The position numbers were made by a program, and so were the translations under genes. Positions 12,476 through 19,620 of a stretch of DNA of 37,250 nucleotides are shown here, piece after piece. Below the pieces are notes generated by a model. It was not told where the DNA came from and did no database searches. It was given only the letters and a program-made list of their open reading frames with translations. The first letter of the stretch is position 1; every line of letters begins with the position of its first letter. The stretch comes from Chloroflexota bacterium (lineage in GTDB: Bacteria; Chloroflexota; Dehalococcoidia; Lucifugimonadales; UBA3495): assembly GCA_002721995.1 (NCBI GenBank), contig PBMF01000024.1, forward strand, positions 1 to 37,250, given 5' to 3'.

Positions 12476-12669
12476 GGCGTCACCTCGAATCGCTGCCGCA
12501 GTTCAGTGTGTGCTTCGCAGTCCTCGCACCACGTACCCGCAAACGATGCGGCGCCGCTGGCACTGTAGGAGTCGTCGAACACTTGGTCGAGGGTTTCGTC
12601 CGTGTTGACGCGGACCCACATCGCCCGCTGTACGTTCGTGCCTTGGCACTCTTTGCAGCGTGTTGTCAT
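12472..12669 (-). CDS. Small zinc-ribbon protein
   Basis: 65 residues from ATG 12669, preceded by AGGAGGT at eight bases, the strongest ribosome-binding site on this strand. MTTRCKECQGTNVQRAMWVR and WCEDCEAHTELRQRF give two Cys-x2-Cys pairs about 40 residues apart, a single zinc ribbon resembling those of small phage-encoded nucleic-acid-binding proteins. Between them lies an acidic insert. It is translated ahead of the membrane microprotein. A 7-bp hairpin lies in its untranslated leader. Confidence 0.75.
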   Translation of the reverse strand: MTTRCKECQGTNVQRAMWVRVNTDETLDQVFDDSYSASGAASFAGTWCEDCEAHTELRQRFEVTP

Positions 12670-12691
12670 GATTGTACCTCCTACCCCGAAA

Positions 12692-12714
12692 GCCCGAGGC
12701 GGATGCTCTCGGGC
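12692..12714 (-). promoter_or_regulatory. Leader hairpin before the zinc-ribbon gene
   Basis: GCCCGAG (12692-12698) pairs with CTCGGGC (12708-12714), about 10 bases upstream of the AGGAGGT site. It may protect the mRNA or affect initiation. There is no T-run, so it is not a clear terminator. Confidence 0.4.
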
Positions 12715-12759
12715 GGTGGGGCATTGTGTGCTGTTCCCCTTGTGTGTGTTTGCCGTCGG

Positions 12760-12776
12760 ATTGTCCCGGCGACAAC
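12760..12776. promoter_or_regulatory. Operator-like dyad in the divergent control region
   Basis: ATTGTC-CCGGC-GACAAC resembles GTTGTC-AACA-GACAAC at 3578-3593, with a spacer one base longer. It lies in the 255-base gap (12670-12924) between divergent genes. That gap also holds GGCGC...GCGCC (12803-12820) beside A8 and T5 runs. No convincing -10/-35 pair was found for the plus-strand gene. Confidence 0.35.
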
Positions 12777-12924
12777 AACAACTTAGGACTTGCACCGGTT
12801 GGCGCAACCCCTAGCGCCAAAAAAAACTTTTTACGTTCGTGCTTTCGCAGTGTTTCCACACACTTACGATGCAAAAGAATTTCGACCTCTTGCGCTGTAT
12901 CGCTGCAATGCACAACTTGCAGCT

Positions 12925-13185
12925 ATGACGACAATCACAGACAACATTACGATCCACTACACACGCGGCGCGGTGTCGCTGTTGCTCACCCTGCAGCACT
13001 TGGGAGCCCACTACGCTGGTCGCGAACACGCGCTGTCGGCTCGTACGCTGGACGCCGCTATCGGCACGTTTCGCGCGATTGAGCTAGCGCCGGGGCGCTG
13101 GCATTTGGGCGAGCAAACGAGCGGTCCGCCGGCGTGCGACGTCGTGCTGTCGGCGCTACGCGCTTGGCTCGGCTTCGCCGTCTAG
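12925..13185 (+). CDS. Small unknown protein at the head of the late region
   Basis: 86 residues from ATG 12925 (MTTITDNITIHYTRGAVSLL, LTLQHLGAHYAGREHALSAR, WHLGEQTSGPPACDVVLSAL). It is the first plus-strand gene after the accessory block. There is no Shine-Dalgarno sequence. The frame is open further upstream, but the upstream part has the composition of the intergenic region. No family is recognised. It could be an early regulator of the late genes, by position only. Confidence 0.5.
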   Translation: MTTITDNITIHYTRGAVSLLLTLQHLGAHYAGREHALSARTLDAAIGTFRAIELAPGRWHLGEQTSGPPACDVVLSALRAWLGFAV

Positions 13186-13202
13186 CAACCCCGTTGTCGC
13201 AA

Positions 13203-13214
13203 GGCAACGTTGCC
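13203..13214. promoter_or_regulatory. Perfect 12-bp palindrome
   Basis: GGCAACGTTGCC lies 17 bases after the stop of the 86-residue gene and 33 bases before the next start. TTGCCC (13210-13215) and TACGCT (13234-13239), 18 bases apart, may be a weak promoter, with GTG 13247 seven bases beyond. The palindrome overlaps that -35. Confidence 0.4.
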
Positions 13215-13246
13215 CAACGACGCGTCGCAGCCTTACGCTGTAAGCC

Positions 13247-13612
13247 GTGCGTACAAGCAGGAAAGCCATCGCCGCAGCTCGCCAAACTAACACTCAATCG
13301 CAGCGTCTGGCGCTGTCTGAAGTGCGTGGCGAGATGACTGTGCACGCAATGCGAACCTTGCGCATGTTGCTCGAATCGGACGATGACAGCATCAAGCTGA
13401 AAGCCGCGAAAGCCATCCTGGACCGCTCGCTAGGCAAGCCGGTTCAAGCTGTGCTCGTTGACAGTAGCGCGCCGGAGCTTGCTACCCGCAGCGCTGCAGA
13501 TCGCGAAGCCGCTCTACTGGCTGCGCTGCGTGCTGTACGCAACGAGCGCAAGGTCGTAGTCGATGCAAACACTGTGCCGGCTATTGAAAAGAAAAGCGCC
13601 GACAAGGGTTGA
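13247..13612 (+). CDS. Possible terminase small subunit / DNA-binding packaging protein
   Basis: 121 residues from GTG 13247 (ATG 13334 is possible). The central block 'AMRTLRMLLESDDDSIKLKA' and 'AKAILDRSLGKPVQ' is a pattern I associate with small phage proteins next to large terminase genes ('...A..ILDR..GKP.Q'). The N-terminus is basic and the C-terminus Ala/Lys rich. Small terminase subunits recognise the packaging site and load TerL. Only one small unsure gene separates it from TerL. The family assignment is tentative because no clear HTH is seen. Confidence 0.5.
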   Translation: MRTSRKAIAAARQTNTQSQRLALSEVRGEMTVHAMRTLRMLLESDDDSIKLKAAKAILDRSLGKPVQAVLVDSSAPELATRSAADREAALLAALRAVRNERKVVVDANTVPAIEKKSADKG

Positions 13613-13636
13613 CCGGTGCAAGTCGCGACTTATGTT
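13609..13636 (+). promoter_or_regulatory. Promoter upstream of the 68-residue gene and TerL
   Basis: TTGACC (13609-13614) and TATGTT (13631-13636) are 16 bases apart. ATG 13643 follows the -10 by six bases. The -35 overlaps the stop of the preceding gene. Confidence 0.5.
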
Positions 13637-13642
13637 AGTTGC

Positions 13643-13849
13643 ATGAAGGAAACCACACCACAGGATGCACTCCGCAACATCATGGCAAACCTTACGCTGG
13701 CTACCGCTGGCTTGTCGGTATGTCACAGCCAGTGGCACCACACCGTGCGCTGGCTTGTCGCCGAGCGCAACGACGCAACGGGTGCCAGACGCTGCAACAG
13801 GACCAGCTTGCCATGGGCAAGCGACCGGCTGCGGACCGTGGTTGGCTAG
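13643..13849 (+). CDS. Small unknown protein before TerL
   Basis: 68 residues (MKETTPQDALRNIMANLTLA, TAGLSVCHSQWHHTVRWLVA). It has no ribosome-binding site, but the ATG is placed exactly for leaderless translation from the promoter at 13609-13636. The last third is Arg/Ser rich and less convincing. Two other frames are also open in this stretch, so real coding is uncertain. If it is not a gene, 13613-13948 is a 336-base control region holding the promoter, a 16-bp palindrome and an AT-rich end. Confidence 0.4.
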   Translation: MKETTPQDALRNIMANLTLATAGLSVCHSQWHHTVRWLVAERNDATGARRCNRTSLPWASDRLRTVVG

Positions 13850-13864
13850 GGGGTGTACACCCCC
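13849..13864. repeat. Perfect 16-bp palindrome before TerL
   Basis: GGGGGTGTACACCCCC begins at the stop of the 68-residue frame and lies 85 bases before the TerL start. It could be a protein site or part of a packaging signal. No T-run follows. The next 84 bases hold an AT-rich stretch (GATATATTTTCACAAAC) but no clear promoter. Confidence 0.7.
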
Positions 13865-13948
13865 CACCGGTTGGCACCCCGTGCCCTCCGGCGGCAAGCC
13901 GGGAAGATATATTTTCACAAACAAAAACCGAGACCATAGCAGATATAA

Positions 13949-15601
13949 ATGACCCCCGAAGAGCTTGAAGCCATAGAGCAATACGCTCTGCAATTGGCCG
14001 CGCGTCAGAACCTGACGTCGCTGGAGAGCGTCTTTGGATCGTGGTTGGGGCACGTGGGTGCTCAGATGTCGCCGCTGCAGACGGCGATTTGTCGTATTTT
14101 TGATGGGGAGCCGCTGGGCGAGTTGGCGGACCATCCACATGTGACGTTGGCGCTAGGTGGTGGCAAGCCGCCTAAGGGTATGCCCGCGCGTGTTCAGTTG
14201 TTGGCGGGGATTCGTACGGGCAAGAGTTTGCTTGCTGCGGCGATTGCGTGGTGCTGCACGCAGCGTGTTGACATGGCGAAGTTGGGTCCTGGCGAGGTGC
14301 CGCGTGTGAGCGTGGTGAGCTTGCAGGTGGACCTTGCAAAGGTGATTTACCAGCATTTGGTGGGCAACATTCGTGCGACGGAGGCGATGGCGCCGTTGTT
14401 GTTGGGCGAGCCTACGTCTGACAGTGTTTTGATCCAGCACCCTAGCGGCAAGGCTGTGGAGGTGAAGGTGGTGGCGGGGTCTCGAGCGGGCGCGACGCTG
14501 GTAGCGCGTTGGAGTGCGGGGTGTATTTTCGACGAGTCCCCTCGCATGGTGGGCGCGGATGCGGGCGCGGTCGTGAACCTGGATGACATGATTGACGCGG
14601 TGATGGGGCGTCTGCTGCCGGGCGCGCAGCTGGTGGATATTGGTTCCCCGTGGGCGCCGTTTGGCCCGGCCTACGAAACGCAGAAGGAGCACTGGGGCAA
14701 ACCCACGAGGGCGCTGGTGGTCATACGTTCGCGGGCGGACCACCTCAATCCATATTTTTGGACCCAGGAGCGCGTTGCGGACATCAAGAAGCGCAATGAG
14801 AAGGTGTACCGCACAGATGTGCTGGGCGAGTTTGCGGATGTCGAGTCGAGCTTGTTTACGACGGCGACGCTCGAGAAGATTGCGCGCAAGGAGCCGCTGA
14901 CGATTGGGGCCAAGGACCGGCACCATTACGTGGCTGTTATGGATCCTGCTACGCGAGCCAACGCGTGGACGCTGGTGGTGGGTACGCAGGCAGAGCGCCA
15001 GAACGAAGACGGCAGCGTGGAGAAATTTCTGCAGGTTGTCATGGCGCGCCAGTGGCAGGGCTCGGTGGCGCACCCGTTGGATCCTGAAGATGTCTTGATC
15101 CAGATTGGCAAGGTGCTGCGCCCCTACCGGGTCAAACGCGTCATTAGTGATCAGTATGCCGCCGATGCGCTCAAGGCACTGGGGCGGCGGCATGGGCTAG
15201 CCATCGACGAGCAGACGGTTACAAGCCGCAGCAAGGTGGAGAACTTCTCGAGCTTGGCGACGCTCGTGGATACGGGGCAGATTGAGCTGCCCGACGACCG
15301 CCATGTGATGGGTGATTTGAAACGGGTGCGCAGGGTGGTCACGCAGGTCGGGATTCGAGTCGACCTGCCGCAGACCGCAGATGGAAGACACTGCGACTAC
15401 GCGGCAAGCTTGGCGATGCTGGCTGTGCAGCCACTGCGCGCCATCGCGCCAGAAGCCGAAGGGCTGCCAGATGGATGGACCGCCCGCGATATGCGCGAGC
15501 TAGCTGACAGCAAACGGCAGTTTGAAAGGGAGAACGACAATGGCAAAAAACGAAAATGGCGTACCGTGGGGCGAGTTAGAAAGTCTCGCTTCAGTGATTG
15601 A
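13949..15601 (+). CDS. terL: Terminase large subunit (packaging ATPase and nuclease)
   Basis: 550 residues. The ATPase part has Walker A GIRTGKS (87-93), Walker B CIFDE (192-196) and the coupling motif IGSPW (231-235). The RNase H-like nuclease part has its acidic residues in 'VAVMDPATRANAW' (D332), 'VISDQYAADAL' (D401) and 'CDYAASLAML' (D483). The length is normal. TerL pumps DNA into the prohead through the portal and cuts it. ATG 13949 has no clear Shine-Dalgarno sequence. Its last 62 bases overlap the next gene in another frame. A 9-residue region near the C-terminus (KKRKWRTVGRVRKSRF) is very basic. Confidence 0.95.
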   Translation: MTPEELEAIEQYALQLAARQNLTSLESVFGSWLGHVGAQMSPLQTAICRIFDGEPLGELADHPHVTLALGGGKPPKGMPARVQLLAGIRTGKSLLAAAIAWCCTQRVDMAKLGPGEVPRVSVVSLQVDLAKVIYQHLVGNIRATEAMAPLLLGEPTSDSVLIQHPSGKAVEVKVVAGSRAGATLVARWSAGCIFDESPRMVGADAGAVVNLDDMIDAVMGRLLPGAQLVDIGSPWAPFGPAYETQKEHWGKPTRALVVIRSRADHLNPYFWTQERVADIKKRNEKVYRTDVLGEFADVESSLFTTATLEKIARKEPLTIGAKDRHHYVAVMDPATRANAWTLVVGTQAERQNEDGSVEKFLQVVMARQWQGSVAHPLDPEDVLIQIGKVLRPYRVKRVISDQYAADALKALGRRHGLAIDEQTVTSRSKVENFSSLATLVDTGQIELPDDRHVMGDLKRVRRVVTQVGIRVDLPQTADGRHCDYAASLAMLAVQPLRAIAPEAEGLPDGWTARDMRELADSKRQFERENDNGKKRKWRTVGRVRKSRFSD

Positions 15602-15860
15602 CCTCTGCCGCGCCAAAGGAGTAACGCGGCTGACATGGGCAGGGCTCAGCATCGAATTGTCACGCTATGAGCCAGCTGCTCCGCGACAGCACCAGAGCGT
15701 CACCGCGCTCGAACGCGGTCTCATGGAGTTTGCCTCCGCAGAAAACACCACCGCAGACAAACACTGGCGCAGCAAGGATGATGACGTCCGCTTCCGCCAT
15801 AGCCGCATCAAACCTGTCAACATTGCCGCCAAGAAGCGCGGCGTCGGAGTCGGCGAATGA
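15540..15860 (+). CDS. Small unknown protein in the packaging/head cluster
   Basis: 106 residues from ATG 15540, with GGGAG eight bases upstream; an in-frame start at 15522 lacks this. It begins inside the TerL gene and ends in an ATGA overlap with the next gene. 'WGELESLASVIDLCRAKGVT' and 'RLTWAGLSIELSRYEP' suggest two helices and a strand; the C-terminus is basic (KPVNIAAKKRG). No family is recognised. Its position between TerL and portal suggests a head or packaging accessory role. Confidence 0.72.
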   Translation: MAKNENGVPWGELESLASVIDLCRAKGVTRLTWAGLSIELSRYEPAAPRQHQSVTALERGLMEFASAENTTADKHWRSKDDDVRFRHSRIKPVNIAAKKRGVGVGE

Positions 15861-16120
15861 ATCTCAAACGCGTTGTTTTTACTGGATTTGTGCCGCGACC
15901 GGATGGTGATCAGAAACACCCCGTCGCCGGACTGCAAACATCCACCCCAGGCCGCGATGACTACACTTCTATGTTGCGCATTGACAACGGGGCGGTGTGG
16001 GTATCGGACACGACCGCCTATCCATTGCATATCGTCGCGTGGTACCAATTAGATAAGCCGGTTGCGCAGGTCAGGCCCCTGCAGTCGGCTAGCGGCAAGC
16101 GACGACGCAAGGGACGATAG
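15857..16120 (+). CDS. Small unknown protein before portal
   Basis: 87 residues (MNLKRVVFTGFVPRPDGDQK, RDDYTSMLRIDNGAVWVSDT, AYPLHIVAWYQLDKPVAQVR), mostly short strands, with a basic tail SGKRRRKGR. It overlaps the preceding gene as ATGA and ends one base before the next gene. No family is recognised. Confidence 0.7.
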   Translation: MNLKRVVFTGFVPRPDGDQKHPVAGLQTSTPGRDDYTSMLRIDNGAVWVSDTTAYPLHIVAWYQLDKPVAQVRPLQSASGKRRRKGR

Positions 16121-16121
16121 C

Positions 16122-16493
16122 ATGGCAGACGAGCTGAATCTCCAGACCAAAGCGAGCTTCGCGAAGGGCGGCACGACCGTCGAGTTTCCTGATGCGAACG
16201 CGCAGTCTATCAATGTGACCGTCACCGGAAGCCGCTTCATTCACAACCGGCAGAACATTGGGACGGTTATCGAGGCCATCGACCTGGGCGACATCGCGCT
16301 CGGTGGCTATTGCATGTTCATCAACCGGGACGCCAGCAACTACGTGCGACTGATGGATGGCGCCAGCGGCGCAGCTATCACGCGGCTGAAGCCGGGCGAG
16401 CTGCAGACCATTCGCTTCGAGTCGACGTTCTCGCTTTCGGCGCAGGCAAACATCGCAGCGGTTGATATTGAATATCTGATCATCGAGGACTAG
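16122..16493 (+). CDS. Unknown beta-rich virion-cluster protein
   Basis: 123 residues from ATG 16122 with AGGGA eight bases upstream; an upstream in-frame start at 16062 overlaps the previous gene and lacks support. Nearly the whole protein is predicted strand (TTVEFPDANAQSINVTVTGS, GGYCMFINRDASNYVRLMDG, LQTIRFESTFSLSAQANIAA, VDIEYLIIED), which suggests a small jelly-roll-like or decoration-type structural protein. The function is inferred only from position and composition. Confidence 0.72.
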   Translation: MADELNLQTKASFAKGGTTVEFPDANAQSINVTVTGSRFIHNRQNIGTVIEAIDLGDIALGGYCMFINRDASNYVRLMDGASGAAITRLKPGELQTIRFESTFSLSAQANIAAVDIEYLIIED

Positions 16494-18455
16494 ATGCAGA
16501 CCTACGGCAATCCCCCACCCCCTCGCGATGACCAACCAAGCGCGCGGCATCGCTGGTGGCTTGCCGAGGATTCCGAACTCGCGCAAGCCGTCGTGGGCGC
16601 AGCTGAAGCCTGCGACAACGCCAGCATGGCAAGGCAACAGCGCCAGATTGATAACTACTGCATGTATGGGGACGACAGCGTCCTGACCGGCAATGCGTAT
16701 GAGATCAATAGGCGCAGGCTCGAAGGCAACCACATCGCCAATGCCATCGACACCGTGGTCAGCGAGGTCACCCAGACCAAACCGCGCCCTATGGTGGTCA
16801 CCATCAATGGCGACTGGTTTGACCAGCAACGCGCCCGCGATATGACCCACTACGGCGACGCGATTTTCCATTCGCTCGACTTCTATTCGAAGGCAGTTGA
16901 GGCTGCCCGCGATTCGGCCATTGCCGGTATTGGGATTCTGTATCCGTATATCCACCCCACCTACCGCAAGGTGTGCTTGCGGCGCATTCTGCCGTTTCAC
17001 CTCGTGTATGACGACCAAGGTATGACCGACCCCCCGCGGGAGTACTTTATTCGACATATATGCGACAAGCCGGAGCTGATGGCGCAGTACCCGGAGCACG
17101 CCGATGTGATTGACCGCGCGCCGAGCCCCGACAACGCCGCGTGGTGGGCCGACGCGCACGCGTACCGCGACGTGGTGCTGGTGTGGGAGGCGATTCGGCT
17201 GCCCTCGGGTCCTGGCAAGGAGCTGGAGGACGGCTCGGTGGAGACCGATGGGCGTCGCTGCTTGGTGGTGAACGAGGCGGTGTTGCTCGATGAGCCTTAT
17301 GACCACGCCGAGCTGCCGTTCGCTGTGGTGCGCGCCATCAAGCCGGTGTGCGGTGTGGCTGGCGCCTCGTTGGTTGAGCGTGCTGAGCCGTTGCAGACGG
17401 AGCACAACGAGCTGAGCGAGCGTCTTCAGGACGCGTGGTATTTGTGCAGCAGTCCGATTTTCTTGGTGCCTCGCGCGGCGAACATCGAAAAGGGCCACGT
17501 TGTCAATGATGTGGGCACGATGCTGGAGTATGACGGGCCGCAACCGCCTGCTTGGTATGCGCCCACGCCGATGACTGGGGACGCCTACCGGTGGCGCGAG
17601 AAGCTGAAAGAAGAGATCTATGAAGCTGTCGGTGTCAGTCAGCTCAGCGCAACGAGCCTGAAGCCTAAGGGGCTTGATTCGGGGCGCGCGCTGCAGGTGT
17701 ACAACGACGTCCAAAGCCGTCGTTTCATCGGTTTTGAGCGCGATTTCGAGGGTATTGCCATCGATACGTACAGCGCGATTGTGCGCCTCGAGGTGCAGCT
17801 GAGCCAAGAAGATCCAGATCACGAAGTGGTCTACGAAAACAAGCAAACCGGCCAGACCAACCGCATCAAGTGGAGCGAAATCGATCTGGAAGCCGACAAC
17901 TACAGGGTGCGCGTGTTCCCCGCGAGCGCCTTCCCCGAAAACCCGGCGGCGAAGATCGAAATGCTCCAGTCCATGCGCGACCGCGAGGACATCGACTCCG
18001 ATACGTTCTATGAGCTGCTCGATGTGCCCGACTTCGAGTCGGCCGCAGGACGCGTGTCCGCACCGCGGCAGCTCATTCTCAGGCAGCTCGACAGCATGCT
18101 GCGCACCGGTGAGTACGTTGCGCCTGATACGTACATGGACCTCGAACTCGCTATCCGCGAAACCGTCATCAGCATCCAACGCGCCACCCTCGACGAGGCG
18201 CCCGAAGAACGCATCCAGCTGCTGCGTGACTTCCTCGTCGATGTGCAGGCACTCATCGATGAAGCCAAGCCAGCAGAGCCGGCAGCCCCGCCCATGGGCC
18301 CCGAAATGCCACCCGGCGACATGATGCCACCCGGCGACATGATGCCGCCCGAAATGCCACCCGGTGTGCCACCCGGCATACCGCCCGAAACCTACCCCGG
18401 CGCGCCCCCTGATATGCCTCCCCCGCCCCTACCGCCTGAGGAAATGGTTGCATGA
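16494..18455 (+). CDS. Portal protein (P22-like)
   Basis: 653 residues, the length of P22-type portals. The start has GAGG five bases upstream. Recognisable parts are the N-terminal helical 'WWLAEDSELAQAVVGAAEAC', 'YEINRRRLEGNHIANAIDTV', the wing and stem region 'VSQLSATSLKPKGLDSGRAL', and 'FIGFERDFEGIAIDTYSAIV'. Twelve such subunits form the channel through which DNA enters and leaves the head. The last 55 residues are a Pro/Met/Gly-rich tail with an 18-bp tandem repeat (18306-18341) encoding MPPGDM twice, unlike the helical barrel of P22. It overlaps the scaffold gene as ATGA. Confidence 0.88.
   Translation: MQTYGNPPPPRDDQPSARHRWWLAEDSELAQAVVGAAEACDNASMARQQRQIDNYCMYGDDSVLTGNAYEINRRRLEGNHIANAIDTVVSEVTQTKPRPMVVTINGDWFDQQRARDMTHYGDAIFHSLDFYSKAVEAARDSAIAGIGILYPYIHPTYRKVCLRRILPFHLVYDDQGMTDPPREYFIRHICDKPELMAQYPEHADVIDRAPSPDNAAWWADAHAYRDVVLVWEAIRLPSGPGKELEDGSVETDGRRCLVVNEAVLLDEPYDHAELPFAVVRAIKPVCGVAGASLVERAEPLQTEHNELSERLQDAWYLCSSPIFLVPRAANIEKGHVVNDVGTMLEYDGPQPPAWYAPTPMTGDAYRWREKLKEEIYEAVGVSQLSATSLKPKGLDSGRALQVYNDVQSRRFIGFERDFEGIAIDTYSAIVRLEVQLSQEDPDHEVVYENKQTGQTNRIKWSEIDLEADNYRVRVFPASAFPENPAAKIEMLQSMRDREDIDSDTFYELLDVPDFESAAGRVSAPRQLILRQLDSMLRTGEYVAPDTYMDLELAIRETVISIQRATLDEAPEERIQLLRDFLVDVQALIDEAKPAEPAAPPMGPEMPPGDMMPPGDMMPPEMPPGVPPGIPPETYPGAPPDMPPPPLPPEEMVA
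18306..18341 (+). repeat. 18-bp tandem repeat in the portal C-terminal tail
   Basis: ATGCCACCCGGCGACATG occurs twice in a row (18306-18323, 18324-18341). It encodes MPPGDM twice, within a longer Pro/Met-rich tail of degenerate PPG/PPE units. Confidence 0.9.
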
Positions 18456-19570
18456 GCGAAGAGATTGAACAACTGCCCGAGCATGAGGCACTAGAACAAG
18501 CCGGCGAGATATTTGCAGCGGCTATTCGAGGAGACGCCGACAAGCAGCCCGAAGAGGCTGATGAGGCCGAAGAAGCTGAAGAGGTTGATGAGCCCGAAGA
18601 GGCTGATGAGGCCGAAGAAGCTGACGAAGACGAGGTCGACGAAGACGAGGCTGAGCAGGAGCCTGACGAGGAGCCCGACGAGGAGCCCGAAAAGCCCAAG
18701 CGCCGCCGCGAGGTGGATGTGCGCGCCGAGCAGAACCGAAAGCTCGACGCGAAGTGGGCCGAGTGGCGTAGCCGGTCCAACTCGCTGCGTGACCGCGAAG
18801 AGGCCTTTCACCGAGAGCGCCAGGAGCACGAAAAAACCCTAGCGGCTGCGCGCGAACTCGTTGAGATGACGCGCGGCAACCCGCTCCGGGCCTTCGACCT
18901 GATAGCTGAGAAGGCTGGCTGGTCAAAAGAAGAGCTGTTCGAGCGCGTGCAACAGCGGGTGCTCAATGACGGCGCCCCCGGCGACCTCGAGCAGCACGAT
19001 GTGTCGAACAAGATCCTCGATAGGCTGGAAAAGCTCGAGAAGATGCAGCTCGAGCGCGATGAGCGCATTCAAAAAGAGCAGCAGCGCCATAGCATCGAAC
19101 AAGAGCAGAATGCCTGGGATACCGCGCTCGGCGACCTGGTCATAACCGGTGAAGCCAAGCTTCCAGGCGTGCAGGATGCCCAGAACTGGGACCCGTCTCG
19201 ATGGCAATACGTCGATGCCTTCGCAAAGGCGAATCCTGTGCAATTTCGCAAGGAACTGGGCGAAGAGGTACGCCGTGCATACGACTATGCACAGCGCACC
19301 GGCAATCCAGTCCCGCCAGGGGTGATGTTTGACGTTCTTGACGAAAGATTGGCAAACATACATGCTAGGGGCACGGCATTGGCCGGGCATCTGAGCGAAG
19401 ATGCGTCACCATCGAGCAAGACGGCTCGTAAAAACGGTCGGCCAAGAAAGGCGCGAAAGACAGTGCAACGTACAACCCCTGATGTGGGCGTTGTGTCTGC
19501 GGGCCATGACGATGAACTCGACCTGGACGCTGTCGGCAAGATGCTGATAGCCGGAGGGTTCGGCAGATAG
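18452..19570 (+). CDS. Scaffolding protein
   Basis: 372 residues. Residues about 30-75 are almost only Glu, Asp and Ala (EADEAEEADEDEVDEDEAEQ). The middle is charged helix/coiled coil (HRERQEHEKTLAAARELVEM; LDRLEKLEKMQLERDERIQK). The C-terminal third is basic (TARKNGRPRKARKTVQRTT). This order, acid then coil then a basic coat-binding end, and the place between portal and coat fit phage scaffolds that shape the prohead and leave. A 32-bp direct repeat (18548-18579, 18593-18624) encodes part of the acidic region. No protease domain is seen. Confidence 0.85.
   Translation: MSEEIEQLPEHEALEQAGEIFAAAIRGDADKQPEEADEAEEAEEVDEPEEADEAEEADEDEVDEDEAEQEPDEEPDEEPEKPKRRREVDVRAEQNRKLDAKWAEWRSRSNSLRDREEAFHRERQEHEKTLAAARELVEMTRGNPLRAFDLIAEKAGWSKEELFERVQQRVLNDGAPGDLEQHDVSNKILDRLEKLEKMQLERDERIQKEQQRHSIEQEQNAWDTALGDLVITGEAKLPGVQDAQNWDPSRWQYVDAFAKANPVQFRKELGEEVRRAYDYAQRTGNPVPPGVMFDVLDERLANIHARGTALAGHLSEDASPSSKTARKNGRPRKARKTVQRTTPDVGVVSAGHDDELDLDAVGKMLIAGGFGR
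18548..18624 (+). repeat. 32-bp direct repeat in the scaffold acidic region
   Basis: Two identical 32-bp copies with a 45-bp (15-codon) period encode the acidic PEEADEAEEA segment. In-frame slippage would change the length of the acidic arm. Confidence 0.85.
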
Positions 19571-19584
19571 TCATACTTCGCGCA

Positions 19585-19620
19585 GCCATAGTCGCCCCGG
19601 AGATTGATAGCGGCTATGGC
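19585..19620 (+). promoter_or_regulatory. Potential hairpin enclosing the coat gene's start
   Basis: GCCATAG (19585-19591) pairs perfectly with CTATGGC (19614-19620), which contains the coat ATG. The GGAGA ribosome-binding sequence (19600-19604 region) would lie in the loop. Such a fold could limit coat translation until ribosomes arrive from the scaffold gene or the RNA refolds. Confidence 0.45.

Noticed and set aside
12803-12820. GGCGC...GCGCC stem beside A8 as a terminator
   Set aside because: The A-run follows the stem on the plus strand, and the T-run precedes it on the minus strand, so neither strand gives stem then T-run.
16089-18179. 696-codon open frame on the minus strand
   Set aside because: It is antisense to the portal gene, lacks recognisable protein features and is explained by the codon bias of GC-rich coding DNA.
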